This document shows, piece by piece, positions 8,672 to 17,482 of a stretch of DNA of 64,000 nt. Origin of the DNA: Serratia plymuthica (lineage in GTDB: Bacteria > Pseudomonadota > Gammaproteobacteria > Enterobacterales > Enterobacteriaceae); NCBI RefSeq assembly GCF_018336935.1, contig NZ_CP068771.1:4898001-4962000 (forward strand), written 5' to 3'. Every line of letters starts with the position of its first letter. Within the stretch, counting starts at the first letter, position 1. The translations under genes and the position numbers were made by a program. The notes below the pieces were generated by a model. It saw only the letters and a program-made list of their open reading frames with translations. It was not told the DNA's origin and ran no database searches.

Positions 8672-9296
8672 AAGTCGTCTACCATCCAGTAAGGGTTAAA
8701 TATGATATTTAAAAAGCAACAACAACTGATGTAAAACGCATTAAATATAGAGCTACCTTTTTTACTTTGCATTGTCAATGTTGAAACAACCTTTCCAAAT
8801 AGCATATCAAAACTTAACAAGGTGCGTGATAGATTGTATCTATTGCGCAATAAAATTAACCAATTTGACGAAATGTTATTGGCAGGTAAAATTAATTCAC
8901 AAGGCGAGGAAACCGAGAAAAACCAAGCGATCATGAGCTGAAAAAAATGGGCGGTAAGTTCATAAACTATGCCGTTAAAATTTTAAATAAAATCATCTGC
9001 GTCGACTGAGGCGTGTCGAGGCTAATTAATTATCCTGATTTATCCCATGTTCGTGCCCATAAACCAACCTTTGGGGCACCCGCAGGCCTGTTTCGCTAAA
9101 AAATACGGCCAGGAAAAGAAATTAAAACATTACCGGGATTGTAAAACAAAGTGCGGTATGAGGTTTTCCTCATTTTTTGCGTGGCTCATGTAAGGGATGT
9201 GGCCCGTTTTTTAATGGATAACAGGCAGTGACCTGGAATAGCAATATAACGCGTGGTTTATAAACTTATCAAAATGGTGATACACAGGGGTGAACA
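8672..9296. other. AT-rich gene-poor stretch between the Dyp peroxidase and the quinol oxidase operon
   Basis: 625 bases, clearly more AT-rich than the neighbours. It must hold the promoters of the divergent peroxidase and oxidase genes. Only tiny reading frames exist on the plus strand: ATG 8702 (10 codons after AAGGG), a 39-codon frame from GTG 8822 to the stop at 8941 that reads as a charged helix, and a 20-codon frame from ATG 8947. None has strong support as a gene. Confidence 0.5.
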
Positions 9297-10706
9297 ATGT
9301 TGGGATTAGATGCCTTCCATTTAGCGAGGATACAGTTTGCCTTTACTGTCTCCTTTCATATTATTTTTCCGGCTATTACCATCGGGCTCGCGAGTTTTCT
9401 GGCGGTGCTGGAAGGTTTGTGGCTGAAAACACGTAATGACACCTACCGTGAGCTTTATCATTTTTGGTCGAAGATATTTGCGGTCAATTTTGGTATGGGG
9501 GTGGTGTCGGGTCTGGTAATGGCTTACCAGTTTGGCACCAACTGGAGCGGTTTTTCGCAATTCGCCGGCAGCATTACCGGGCCGTTATTGACCTACGAAG
9601 TGCTTACCGCTTTCTTCCTGGAGGCCGGTTTCCTCGGGGTTATGCTGTTTGGCTGGAACCGGGTAGGGCGCGGGCTGCATTTCTTTGCCACTTGTATGGT
9701 CGCGCTGGGTACGCTCATCTCAACCTTTTGGATCCTGGCTTCGAACAGCTGGATGCACACGCCGCAAGGCTATGCGATCGAAAACGGCATCGTTGTCCCG
9801 GTCGACTGGCTGAAAATTATCTTTAACCCGTCATTCCCTTACCGTTTGTTGCACATGTCTACCGCCGCTTTCCTGGCCAGCGCCTTCTTTGTCGGGGCAT
9901 CGGCTGCCTGGCACCTGCTGCGGGGCAATGATTCGCCGGCGGTGCGCAAAATGTTCTCCATGGCGCTCTGGATGGCGCTGTTTGTCGCCCCGGTTCAAGC
10001 GGTAATCGGCGATGCCCACGGCTTGAATACCCTGGAGTATCAACCGGCGAAAATTGCCGCCATTGAAGGCCATTGGGAGAACCGGCCGGGGGAAGCCACG
10101 CCGCTGGTGCTGTTCGGCGTGCCGGATATGGAACAGGAAAAAACCCGCTACAAACTGGAAATTCCTTATCTGGGCAGCCTGATCCTGACGCACAGCCTCG
10201 ACAAGCAAGTGCCGGCGTTGAAAAGCTTCCCTAAGGAGGATCGCCCGAATTCCACCATCATCTTTTGGTCGTTCCGCGTGATGGCCGGCCTGGGCATGCT
10301 GATGATTCTGCTTGGCGTCGTCAGCGCATGGTTGCGTTGGAGAGGCCGTCTGTATCAGTCGCGTCCTTTTTTGTGGTTCGCGTTGTTAATGGGGCCTTCT
10401 GGCCTGATTGCGCTGTTGGCCGGGTGGTTCACCACTGAAATCGGCCGTCAGCCCTGGGTGGTTTATGGGGTGCAACGGACCCGCGACGCCGTTTCCGCGC
10501 ACGGCGATATGCATATGAGCTTCAGCCTGCTGGCTTTTATCGCGGTGTATTGCTCGGTGTTCGGCGTCGGCTATATGTACCTGATGCGTCTGATCAAGAA
10601 AGGCCCGGGGAGCGACGATACGCATGGCACCGTTGTCGACGGCACGCCGGCGCGCCCGCTGTCTGCGGTTCAGGATCCTTTGAACAAGCCGGAAGGGAGA
10701 AACTAA
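9297..10706 (+). CDS. bd-type quinol oxidase subunit I (CydA/CioA type)
   Basis: 469 residues, about 50 shorter than E. coli CydA, as in cyanide-insensitive CioA-type enzymes with a short Q-loop. The N-terminus (MLGLDAFHLARIQFAFTVSF) has the haem-ligand His at about 21 in FHIIFPAI; a second His lies in LLHMSTAAFLAS; the quinol-site GWFTTEIGRQPWVVYG motif lies near 380. About nine membrane helices are expected. With subunit II and the small third subunit it reduces oxygen to water with quinol electrons at the inner membrane. ATG follows AGGGGTG. It heads a three-gene operon. Confidence 0.88.
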   Translation: MLGLDAFHLARIQFAFTVSFHIIFPAITIGLASFLAVLEGLWLKTRNDTYRELYHFWSKIFAVNFGMGVVSGLVMAYQFGTNWSGFSQFAGSITGPLLTYEVLTAFFLEAGFLGVMLFGWNRVGRGLHFFATCMVALGTLISTFWILASNSWMHTPQGYAIENGIVVPVDWLKIIFNPSFPYRLLHMSTAAFLASAFFVGASAAWHLLRGNDSPAVRKMFSMALWMALFVAPVQAVIGDAHGLNTLEYQPAKIAAIEGHWENRPGEATPLVLFGVPDMEQEKTRYKLEIPYLGSLILTHSLDKQVPALKSFPKEDRPNSTIIFWSFRVMAGLGMLMILLGVVSAWLRWRGRLYQSRPFLWFALLMGPSGLIALLAGWFTTEIGRQPWVVYGVQRTRDAVSAHGDMHMSFSLLAFIAVYCSVFGVGYMYLMRLIKKGPGSDDTHGTVVDGTPARPLSAVQDPLNKPEGRN

Positions 10707-10707
10707 C

Positions 10708-11718
10708 ATGGGCATCGATCTTTCAATTATTTGGTTCACCATCATCGTATTCGCCACCTTGATGTACATCGTGATGGATGGCTTCGATCTCGGGATTGGT
10801 ATCCTTTTCCCGTTCAATAAGGATGCCACCGAGCGCGACATGATGGTCAACACCGTGGCGCCGGTCTGGGACGGCAACGAAACCTGGCTGGTGTTGGGCG
10901 GTGCGGCGTTGTATGGCGCTTTCCCGCTGGCTTATGCCGTTATCACCGATGCGTTATCCATTCCGTTGACCGCGATGCTGATCGGCCTGATCTTTCGCGG
11001 CGTGGCGTTCGAATTCCGCTTCAAGGCCACGCCGGAGCACCGTCCGTTTTGGGACAAGGCGTTTATTGTCGGCTCGATCCTGGCGACCTTCAGCCAGGGG
11101 GTTGCCGTCGGGGCAATATTGAATGGCTTCGAGGTCACCGGCCGCGTCTACAGCGGTTCGGCGCTGAGCTGGCTGGCGCCGTTCCCGCTGTTCTGCGGCC
11201 TCGGCCTGGTGGTCGCCTATGCGTTATTGGGCTGTACCTGGCTGATTATGAAAACGGAAGGGGCCTTGCACCGCAAGATGTCTGAGCTGGCGATCCCCTT
11301 GACGCTGGTGCTGTTGGCCGCTATCGCCATCATCAGCATCTGGACGCCGTTGGCGCACCAAGATATTGCCGCACGCTGGTTCACCACGCCGAATATCTTC
11401 TTGTTTCTGCCGGTGCCGCTGTTGGTTCTGGCCTTTGCCTGGGGCATCGTGCGGGCGGCGTATAACCGCCGGGCCAGCTATGGTCCATTCCTGATGACCC
11501 TGGGCTTGATGTTCCTGGGTTTCAGTGGCCTGGGGATCAGCATTTGGCCGAATATCATCCCGCCGTCGATCTCCATCTGGCAGGCGGCGTCACCGCCTCA
11601 GAGCCAGGGCTTTATGCTGGTCGGCGGGTTGCTGATTATCCCGGTCATTCTGGCTTACACCTGCTGGAGCTATTACGTGTTCCGAGGAAAAATCAAACCG
11701 GACGAAGGTTACCATTGA
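10708..11718 (+). CDS. bd-type quinol oxidase subunit II (CydB/CioB type)
   Basis: 336 residues, the CioB/CydB length. The start (MGIDLSIIWFTIIVFATLMY, then IVMDGFDLGIGILFPF) is the family signature, including the conserved Asp of the MDGFDLG motif, followed by GNETWLVLGGAALYGAFPLAYA. About eight membrane helices are expected. It begins one base after the subunit I stop, with GGAAGGGAG as ribosome site, so the two are co-translated. The protein completes the oxidase core with subunit I. Confidence 0.9.
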   Translation: MGIDLSIIWFTIIVFATLMYIVMDGFDLGIGILFPFNKDATERDMMVNTVAPVWDGNETWLVLGGAALYGAFPLAYAVITDALSIPLTAMLIGLIFRGVAFEFRFKATPEHRPFWDKAFIVGSILATFSQGVAVGAILNGFEVTGRVYSGSALSWLAPFPLFCGLGLVVAYALLGCTWLIMKTEGALHRKMSELAIPLTLVLLAAIAIISIWTPLAHQDIAARWFTTPNIFLFLPVPLLVLAFAWGIVRAAYNRRASYGPFLMTLGLMFLGFSGLGISIWPNIIPPSISIWQAASPPQSQGFMLVGGLLIIPVILAYTCWSYYVFRGKIKPDEGYH

Positions 11719-11745
11719 TCGATAACGTTGCCAGGAGACGAATAC

Positions 11746-11892
11746 ATGAAACCTGTGACAGACAGCCACCCGGCCTTTTGGCGGCGCTTGATGTGGATGA
11801 TGGCGATTTGGGCCGCAAGCGTGCTGGCCCTCGGCGTAGTGGCATCGGTATTTAAACTGCTGATGCTCGCCGCCGGCATGAAGTCTCACTGA
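11746..11892 (+). CDS. Small third subunit of the bd-type oxidase, DUF2474/CydX-like (48 aa)
   Basis: Short gene of 48 codons starting at ATG 11746, eight bases after CCAGGAG, 27 bases after the subunit II stop. The product begins MKPVTDSHPAFWRRLMWMMA and has a single membrane helix (IWAASVLALGVVASVFKLLML) with positive residues before it. This pattern matches DUF2474 proteins encoded next to cyanide-insensitive-type cydB genes and is analogous to CydX, which stabilises the haem site. Position at the operon end directly before a terminator supports it being real. Confidence 0.8.
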   Translation: MKPVTDSHPAFWRRLMWMMAIWAASVLALGVVASVFKLLMLAAGMKSH

Positions 11893-11902
11893 AAAAGCAA
11901 GC

Positions 11903-11943
11903 AGCCAGGCTATCGGCTTGATAGACAGCCTGGCTTGGCTTTT
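11903..11943 (+). terminator. Terminator of the bd-oxidase operon
   Basis: Perfect 9-bp stem AGCCAGGCT/AGCCTGGCT (11903-11911 with 11927-11935), followed by TGGCTTTT, eleven bases after the small-subunit stop. Confidence 0.75.
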
Positions 11944-11985
11944 CGGTCAGCCTCGGGGCAATAAACGGCAACGCCATTATTTAAG

Positions 11986-12002
11986 TCATCAGTGCCTGAT
12001 GA
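11986..12002. promoter_or_regulatory. Small inverted repeat in the moaA leader
   Basis: TCATCAG-TGC-CTGATGA, a perfect 7-bp inverted repeat about 35 bases before the moaA start. It may be an operator or a leader hairpin. I do not see a larger cofactor-riboswitch-like fold in the 140 bases before moaA. Confidence 0.3.
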
Positions 12003-12036
12003 TTTCTTGTTACTGCTCATTTGGGAGGTATTGCAG

Positions 12037-13023
12037 ATGTCGACATTTACCGATCCCTGGGAACGCAAGTTTTATTATTTGCGGCTCTCCATTACGGATG
12101 TGTGTAACTTCCGTTGCAGCTACTGTTTGCCTGATGGGTATCGTCCCACCGGGGGCAACAACAAAAGCTTTCTGACGTTGGATGAAATCCGGCGGGTTAC
12201 GCGGGCGTTTGCCGCCTGCGGTACGGAAAAGGTCCGTCTGACCGGCGGCGAACCCTCACTGCGCAGAGATTTTGTCGAGATCATTGATACCGTCAGACAA
12301 AACCCGGAAATCCGCAATATTGCCATGACCACCAATGGCTACCGCATGGCGCGTGATGTGGCGCGTTGGCGGGCCGCTGGGCTGACCTCCATTAACGTCA
12401 GCGTGGATAGCCTGGACGCCAACCAGTTTCGCGCCATTACCGGCCAGGACAAGTTCAGGCTGGTGATGGACGGAATTGACGCCGCCTTTACGGCGGGTTT
12501 TGACAAGGTCAAGGTCAATGCCGTTTTGATGCGCGGAATCAATGATCATAGCCTGCAGACCTTCCTTGACTGGATTAAGCACCGCCCGATTCAGCTGCGT
12601 TTTATCGAACTGATGGAAACGGGGGAAGGGCGAGAGCTGTTTCGCCAACATCATATTTCGGGAGAGGTGATCCGCGAACGCCTGGTCGCCATGGGGTGGC
12701 AGCGCCGGGAGCAAGAGCGCAGCGCAGGCCCGGCTCAGGTGTTTTTCCACCCGGATTATCAGGGGGAAATCGGCCTGATAATGCCGTACGAAAAAAACTT
12801 CTGCGCCAGCTGTAACCGGCTGCGGGTCTCCGCAACGGGTAAGTTGCACCTGTGCCTGTTTGGTGACGGCGGTGTCGCCTTGCGTGACCTGTTGCAGGCC
12901 GACAGCAGCCAGCAAGAATTGCAGGAGCGTATTGCGCACAGTCTATTGCAGAAAAAACAAACGCATTTCCTGCATCAGGGGAATACCGGCATCACGCAAA
13001 ACCTGTCGTTTATCGGGGGATAA
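12037..13023 (+). CDS. moaA: GTP 3',8-cyclase MoaA
   Basis: 328 residues, matching E. coli MoaA. The radical-SAM cluster motif CNFRCSYC lies near residue 25; the C-terminal cluster cysteines are in [18 protein letters not shown]; the protein ends in the conserved Gly-Gly needed with MoaC. It converts GTP to the cyclic precursor that MoaC turns into cPMP, the first step of molybdopterin synthesis. ATG 12037 is chosen over the in-frame start at 11992 because GGGAGGT lies just before it and [20 protein letters not shown] is the family N-terminus. First gene of the moa operon. Confidence 0.95.
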   Translation: MSTFTDPWERKFYYLRLSITDVCNFRCSYCLPDGYRPTGGNNKSFLTLDEIRRVTRAFAACGTEKVRLTGGEPSLRRDFVEIIDTVRQNPEIRNIAMTTNGYRMARDVARWRAAGLTSINVSVDSLDANQFRAITGQDKFRLVMDGIDAAFTAGFDKVKVNAVLMRGINDHSLQTFLDWIKHRPIQLRFIELMETGEGRELFRQHHISGEVIRERLVAMGWQRREQERSAGPAQVFFHPDYQGEIGLIMPYEKNFCASCNRLRVSATGKLHLCLFGDGGVALRDLLQADSSQQELQERIAHSLLQKKQTHFLHQGNTGITQNLSFIGG

Positions 13024-13042
13024 ATTTTACTGGAGAAAGAGC

Positions 13043-13153
13043 ATGGCCAAAACTTCGGCTGAATTTGTCCCTGCAAACCGGGCAGTGTCGGGCCGCCATC
13101 CGTGCGCACCCGCCGCTCCTTGTCAATTCGTTCCTTATAAAGAAAGTGTAATC
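13043..13153 (+). pseudogene. moaB: moaB relic with a large internal deletion, in frame with moaC
   Basis: At the place of moaB (between moaA and moaC) there is a good ribosome site (TGGAGAAAGAGC) and ATG 13043. The frame reads [14 protein letters not shown], like the start of MoaB (E. coli MSQVSTEFIPTRIA), and then jumps to [17 protein letters not shown], like the end of MoaB (RPCNFHPHLKK). Around 130 residues are missing. There is no stop before moaC and the frame is the same, so reading from 13043 would give a 37-residue extension on MoaC. MoaB is not essential for molybdopterin synthesis in E. coli, which fits its loss. Confidence 0.65.
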
Positions 13154-13639
13154 ATGGCGCATTTCACACATATCAATACGATGGGCGAGGCCCATATGGT
13201 GGATGTCTCCGCCAAACCAGAGACGCAACGTGAAGCCGTTGCCGAAGCTACGGTGTCGATGAATCCGACAACGTTAAAAATGATCTTTGAAGGCAAACAC
13301 CATAAAGGCGATGTTTTTGCTACCGCCCGCATTGCCGGTATTCAGGCGGCGAAACGTACCTGGGAGCTTATCCCGCTATGCCATCCGTTAATGCTGAATA
13401 AAGTTGAAGTCGTGCTGCGCGCCGATGAGCAAAACAATAGGGTGGTTATTCAGGCGCGGTGCCGTTTAAACGGTAAAACCGGCGTCGAGATGGAAGCCCT
13501 GACCGCCGCTTCGGTTGCAGCGCTGACTATTTATGACATGTGCAAAGCCGTGCAAAAAGACATCGTCATCGGCAATGTGCGTTTACTGGCGAAGCGAGGG
13601 GGGAAATCCTCCGATTACACGGCGGTGGATCATGATTGA
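13154..13639 (+). CDS. moaC: Cyclic pyranopterin monophosphate synthase MoaC
   Basis: 161 residues from ATG 13154, identical in length to E. coli MoaC. The family core is complete: [15 protein letters not shown] at the N-terminus, the catalytic-site segment [15 protein letters not shown], and [20 protein letters not shown] with the DMCKA motif. It converts the MoaA product to cPMP. Start choice is by family N-terminus; the same frame extends upstream into the moaB relic. It overlaps moaD by eight bases. Confidence 0.95.
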   Translation: MAHFTHINTMGEAHMVDVSAKPETQREAVAEATVSMNPTTLKMIFEGKHHKGDVFATARIAGIQAAKRTWELIPLCHPLMLNKVEVVLRADEQNNRVVIQARCRLNGKTGVEMEALTAASVAALTIYDMCKAVQKDIVIGNVRLLAKRGGKSSDYTAVDHD

Positions 13640-13877
13640 CGTTTTATTCTTTGCTCAGGTGCGTGAGCTGATCGGTTGCAACCATCTGCAACTCCCTGCC
13701 GACTACGCCACGGTGGCGATGTTACGCCAGGCGCTGTTGTTAAAAGGCGACCGTTGGGCGCTGGCGCTGGACGGCGATAAACTTTTGGCGGCGGTAAACC
13801 AAACGCTGGTGCCTTTCGATCACCCCTTGAATGCCGGCGATGAAGTGGCTTTTTATCCGCCGGTCACCGGAGGTTGA
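13632..13877 (+). CDS. moaD: Molybdopterin synthase sulfur-carrier subunit MoaD
   Basis: 81 residues, ubiquitin-like fold. Begins [15 protein letters not shown] and ends with the required VTGG, whose C-terminal glycine is thiocarboxylated to carry sulfur to cPMP in the MoaE complex. The start lies inside the end of moaC, indicating translational coupling. The ribosome site for moaE overlaps the moaD terminus. Confidence 0.95.
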   Translation: MIDVLFFAQVRELIGCNHLQLPADYATVAMLRQALLLKGDRWALALDGDKLLAAVNQTLVPFDHPLNAGDEVAFYPPVTGG

Positions 13878-13878
13878 G

Positions 13879-14328
13879 ATGCAAAACAAAATTGTCGTCG
13901 ATACCGAAAATTTTGATATCGCACGGGAACATCAATGGTTATCAGCCTCAGAGACCGAAGGCGCCGTGGTCACTTTCGTCGGCAAAGTACGAAATAATAA
14001 TCTGGGCAGCGATGTCAGTTCCCTGACGCTGGAACATTATCCCGGCATGACCGAAAAGTTGCTGGCGCAGATTGTTGACGAGGCCCGCCGCCGTTGGCAA
14101 CTGGGGCGGGTGGTGGTGTTTCACCGTATTGGCGAGATGCAGGCTGGAGATGGCATCGTTTTGGTCGGCGTCAGCAGCGCTCATAGAGCCGATGCCTTTC
14201 TTGCCGCCGAATTTATTATGGATTATTTGAAAACCAAAGCGCCATTCTGGAAAAGGGAATCAACGCCGCAGGGCGAACGATGGGTTGCCGCAAGGGATAA
14301 AGATTGTGCGGCAGCTGAGCGTTGGTAG
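13879..14328 (+). CDS. moaE: Molybdopterin synthase catalytic subunit MoaE
   Basis: 149 residues, one fewer than E. coli. Family motifs present: GAVVTFVGKVRNNNLG, LTLEHYPGMTEK, HRIGEMQAGDGIVLVGVSSAHR and the catalytic-lysine segment DYLKTKAPFWKRE. With MoaD it inserts dithiolene sulfurs into cPMP. It starts one base after the moaD stop, with CCGGAGGTTGAG before ATG 13879. Last gene of the operon; a strong inverted repeat follows. Confidence 0.95.
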   Translation: MQNKIVVDTENFDIAREHQWLSASETEGAVVTFVGKVRNNNLGSDVSSLTLEHYPGMTEKLLAQIVDEARRRWQLGRVVVFHRIGEMQAGDGIVLVGVSSAHRADAFLAAEFIMDYLKTKAPFWKRESTPQGERWVAARDKDCAAAERW

Positions 14329-14356
14329 CTATCTGAACATTTTATTCCCATCGGGT

Positions 14357-14382
14357 TTCGGCACGGTTTACACCGTGCCGAA
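14357..14382. terminator. Inverted repeat between moaE and the bestrophin-like gene
   Basis: Perfect 10-bp arms TTCGGCACGG/CCGTGCCGAA around a six-base loop, between convergent genes. U-runs are weak on both sides, so it is a probable rather than certain terminator. Confidence 0.65.
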
Positions 14383-14390
14383 GAGTGGCG

Positions 14391-15308
14391 TCAGATCAGA
14401 TTGAAATAACGATCGGGTTTGAGCAGAGCAGGCAGAGGTTTTTGATTGTTCATTTCCATCAGATTACGTTCGATGGTATTGCAGATGGCATTCAATGGCA
14501 GATCATTGGCGCTGGTGCCAAAAGGATCTTCCAACTCTTCGGCCAGTGAGTCCCAGGACAAAAAGGTATAGGAAATAAAGACGGAAACAAACGGCGTCAT
14601 ATAATGCAAATCAGAAACCAGCGCAAACGGCAGCAAGGAACAGAATAAATATACGGTGCGTTGCAGGATCAGCGTATAGGCAAAAGGCACCGGCGTGTTG
14701 GCTATTCTTTCGCAACCGCCGAGAACATGCGCGAGTTCATCCAGTTTATTATCGAGCATTTTATAGGTGACATCGCTTAATTTTCCCTCCAGGCGCAATT
14801 TGCCAATCTGATCGCCCAATAATAACAAGACTCTGTTGGTTGGCATTGGGCTGGCGATGACCTCCGAGAAGGCCTCTCTCGGTAAAATGCGATACAAATC
14901 AGCAGTGGGATCGGTGTTTCTTAATTGGTGCTTCAAACTCCAGCTAAACGCAATAAGATATTTTGCTATTTCATCATGAGACTTTGTATCTTCTGGAAGC
15001 AAATTTTTTAATTGTCTTAATAATGTGCGTTCCGCTATCAGCAAGGTTCCCCATAACATTCGCGCTTCTACAAAGCGGCTATAGCTGGCACTGTTGCGAA
15101 AGCCCAGAAAAATAGCGATGGCGATCCCCAGCAGGCTAAAGGGGGCAATAGTGAGATGTATGCCAAGTTGTTCATACCATTGGTAAATAATGATGGCGAC
15201 AATAGACATGAGGATATTTAAAAACAGACGAAAGGTGATTTTTGACAGCACCGAACCGTGCCAGTCAAACAGGCGAAGAAACCAATGCTGGTTTGGGCGA
15301 ATAATCAT
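14391..15308 (-). CDS. yneE: Bestrophin-family anion channel (YneE-like)
   Basis: 305 residues. The N-terminus (MIIRPNQHWFLRLFDWHGSV) and the segments FLGFRNSASYSRFVEARMLWG and LAEELEDPFGTSANDLPLNAIC (quoted in part) are the bestrophin/RFP-TM family signature, with four membrane helices and the acidic EDPFG motif near the C-terminus. Bacterial homologues form pentameric ion channels of the inner membrane. It is a single-gene unit; a long AT-rich region lies upstream. The physiological ion is not predictable. Confidence 0.88.
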   Translation of the reverse strand: MIIRPNQHWFLRLFDWHGSVLSKITFRLFLNILMSIVAIIIYQWYEQLGIHLTIAPFSLLGIAIAIFLGFRNSASYSRFVEARMLWGTLLIAERTLLRQLKNLLPEDTKSHDEIAKYLIAFSWSLKHQLRNTDPTADLYRILPREAFSEVIASPMPTNRVLLLLGDQIGKLRLEGKLSDVTYKMLDNKLDELAHVLGGCERIANTPVPFAYTLILQRTVYLFCSLLPFALVSDLHYMTPFVSVFISYTFLSWDSLAEELEDPFGTSANDLPLNAICNTIERNLMEMNNQKPLPALLKPDRYFNLI

Positions 15309-15901
15309 GGGGTTACTACTCCCTGGCAGTTTGTTTTTGGCTATGGTTTTTTAGTGATGATTAATTATTATGGCCGATAATATGTAACAACGTATGAGGT
15401 TTCTCGTCGGCAAGTGAATGTTTAGTGTATGACTTTGGGCGATGGCAATCAGACTCTCTGAGTCGCTGATTAAATTATCTGATTTATTTATTCAATAATC
15501 AATACGTCCGAAAAATAATTAAGCTTGTGACGTTAAGATAAATAAGAGTTATTGAATGACCCGCCGTTTGCACGCCTCCGTTTTCGTTTAACGGCCGAGG
15601 CGCGCAGGCTAAATGAGAATAAATAGTATTTGCCGCCAACGGCCTTCCATGCGCATTACCGGGATGCGCGGATTGCGATTCGGCCCGGTTTAAGGATACG
15701 CTTGCCCTGGGCTCTGGTATTCTTATGGAGCATGTTGTGAGTTGGATGTTCTCTGGGGCGGGGCATCCAATCCGTTAGGCGTTGAAGCATAGCGAGCCTT
15801 GAGTGTCGATGTGCCCAGGCCTGTACCCCATTCATTTCATAAAAATCACCCACTCCAGGAACCGCAATGCCTGCAAGTCAAACCTCTGGGAGCACTCTCT
15901 G
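15309..15901. other. Intergenic region between the bestrophin-like gene and perM
   Basis: 593 bases with no convincing gene. The left half is AT-rich and probably holds the bestrophin-like gene promoter. Near 15573-15601 an imperfect inverted repeat (CGCCTC ... GAGGCG) can form a stem. The right half should hold the perM promoter; the perM ribosome site GGGAG ends this region. Short minus-strand frames here lack ribosome sites. Confidence 0.5.
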
Positions 15902-16972
15902 ATGCTGGAGATGTTATTACAATGGTACCGCCGACGCTTTACCGATCCGCAGGCTATCGCGCTGCTGGTGATACTGGTCGCCGGGTTCCTTATTCTCTAT
16001 TTTCTGCATGGCATTCTGACGCCGCTGCTGGTGGCCATCGTGCTGGCGTACCTGCTCGAATGGCCGACCGCGCGGTTGCAGCGTATCGGCTGTTCGCGCA
16101 ACTGGGCGGCGAGCATGGTGATGATCATGTTCGCCGGCATCGCGATGCTGCTGGTGTTTGTGGTGGCGCCGACCGCCTGGCAGCAGGGCATCAACCTGAT
16201 GACCGATCTGCCGGGGATGCTCAATCAGTTTTATAACTTTGCGGCGACGCTGCCGAAGCGTTATCCGGCGCTGGTCGATGCCGGCATCATCGATATGATG
16301 GCGGAGAACCTGCGCGGGCGGCTGTCGGGCATGGGGGAGTCGGTGGTGAAATTCTCGCTGGCTTCACTGGTCGGGCTGCTGACGTTGGCGATTTACCTGA
16401 TTCTGGTGCCGATGATGATGTTCTTCCTGCTGAAGGACAAAGAACAAATGCTCAACGCGGTGCGCCGCGTGCTGCCGCGCAATCGCGGGTTAGCAGGGCA
16501 GGTGTGGATCGAGATGAACCAGCAGATCACCAACTATATTCGCGGCAAGGTGTTGGAGATGGTGATCGTCGGCGTGGCGACCTATCTGGTGTTCGTTATT
16601 TTGGGTATGCGCTATTCGCTGCTGCTGGCGGTGCTGGTCGGTTTCTCGGTACTGATCCCCTATATAGGCGCGGTGTTGGTGACCATTCCGGTGGTGGTGG
16701 TGGCGATGTTCCAGTGGGGCGTCGGCGCCGATTTCTGGACGCTGATCGTCGCCTATCTGGTGGTGCAGGCGCTGGACGGCAACCTGTTGGTGCCAATCCT
16801 GTTTTCCGAGGCGGTCAATCTGCACCCGCTGGTGATTATCTTGTCGGTGATCATCTTTGGCGGGCTGTGGGGTTTTTGGGGGGTGTTCTTCGCTATCCCA
16901 TTAGCCACGCTGGTGAAGGCGGTGATACACGCCTGGCCGGACGAACTGCGGGTGGAAACGGAACCAGACTAA
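15902..16972 (+). CDS. perM: AI-2E family transporter PerM
   Basis: About 356 residues with seven to eight membrane helices. The start MLEMLLQWYRRRFTDPQAIA and segments FLLKDKEQMLNAVRRVLPRN, QQITNYIRGKVLEM and LDGNLLVPILFSEAVNLHPL match E. coli PerM (YfgO). ATG 15902 follows GGGAG by nine bases; an in-frame start at 15803 would add a polar, non-conserved segment. The family is annotated as AI-2 exporter-like, but the substrate of PerM is unknown. It converges on bcp; a 12-bp inverted repeat lies between them. Confidence 0.9.
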   Translation: MLEMLLQWYRRRFTDPQAIALLVILVAGFLILYFLHGILTPLLVAIVLAYLLEWPTARLQRIGCSRNWAASMVMIMFAGIAMLLVFVVAPTAWQQGINLMTDLPGMLNQFYNFAATLPKRYPALVDAGIIDMMAENLRGRLSGMGESVVKFSLASLVGLLTLAIYLILVPMMMFFLLKDKEQMLNAVRRVLPRNRGLAGQVWIEMNQQITNYIRGKVLEMVIVGVATYLVFVILGMRYSLLLAVLVGFSVLIPYIGAVLVTIPVVVVAMFQWGVGADFWTLIVAYLVVQALDGNLLVPILFSEAVNLHPLVIILSVIIFGGLWGFWGVFFAIPLATLVKAVIHAWPDELRVETEPD

Positions 16973-16981
16973 GCGCGAATG

Positions 16982-17010
16982 ACGAAGCGCAGCAGGCCGC
17001 TGCGCTTCGT
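16982..17010. terminator. Inverted repeat between perM and bcp
   Basis: Perfect 12-bp stem ACGAAGCGCAGC/GCTGCGCTTCGT with a five-base loop between convergent genes. No clear U-run follows; it is likely a shared transcription end. Confidence 0.65.
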
Positions 17011-17015
17011 GAGAA

Positions 17016-17480
17016 TTACTGCTGCAGGTAACTCAGAACGATGTCGTGGTGATTGGTGGTTTTGAAATCATCAAACACTTTCTCGACTTTACCCTTGGTA
17101 TCAATCAGGAAGCTGATACGGTGAATGCCGTCATAGGTTTTCCCCATAAAGGTTTTTTCACCCCAAACGCCGAACTGCTGCGCCACCTGATGATCCTCAT
17201 CAGATAACAGCGTGAAATTCAACAACTCTTTCTCGGCAAAACGCGACAGCTTTTCTGGTTTATCCGTGCTGATGCCCAGCACTTCGACACCCGCTTTTTT
17301 CAAGTCATCCATGTTATCCCGCAGGCCACAGGCCTGAACGGTACAACCCGGCGTCATCGCCTTCGGATAAAAATAAACAAGCACTCGCTGTCCCTGGAAG
17401 TCGGCCAAATTAATTTCCTCACCGTCCTGGTCAGGCAAACTAAATTTCGGCGCTGTGTCACCGGCTTTCAATGGGCTCAT
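17016..17480 (-). CDS. bcp: Thiol peroxidase Bcp (peroxiredoxin)
   Basis: 154 residues. Peroxiredoxin fold with peroxidatic Cys46 and Cys51 in AMTPGCTVQACGLRDNMDDL, and the family segments RVLVYFYPK and GVWGEKTFMGKTYDGIHR. It reduces hydrogen and organic peroxides with thioredoxin. ATG 17480 is preferred over GTG 17483 because GGAG has better spacing and the product MSPLKAGD matches E. coli. It directly follows gcvR (the stop of gcvR overlaps the alternative GTG), giving the conserved gcvR-bcp operon. Confidence 0.95.
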   Translation of the reverse strand: MSPLKAGDTAPKFSLPDQDGEEINLADFQGQRVLVYFYPKAMTPGCTVQACGLRDNMDDLKKAGVEVLGISTDKPEKLSRFAEKELLNFTLLSDEDHQVAQQFGVWGEKTFMGKTYDGIHRISFLIDTKGKVEKVFDDFKTTNHHDIVLSYLQQ

Positions 17481-17482
17481 CA

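Noticed and set aside
8668..8934. 88-codon minus-strand frame upstream of the Dyp peroxidase
   Set aside because: Overlaps the peroxidase start, no ribosome site, hydrophobic stretches come from AT-rich intergenic DNA.
12860..13153. MoaC starting far upstream inside moaA
   Set aside because: The open frame extends into moaA, but family alignment puts the start at 13154; the upstream 37 codons are treated as the moaB relic.
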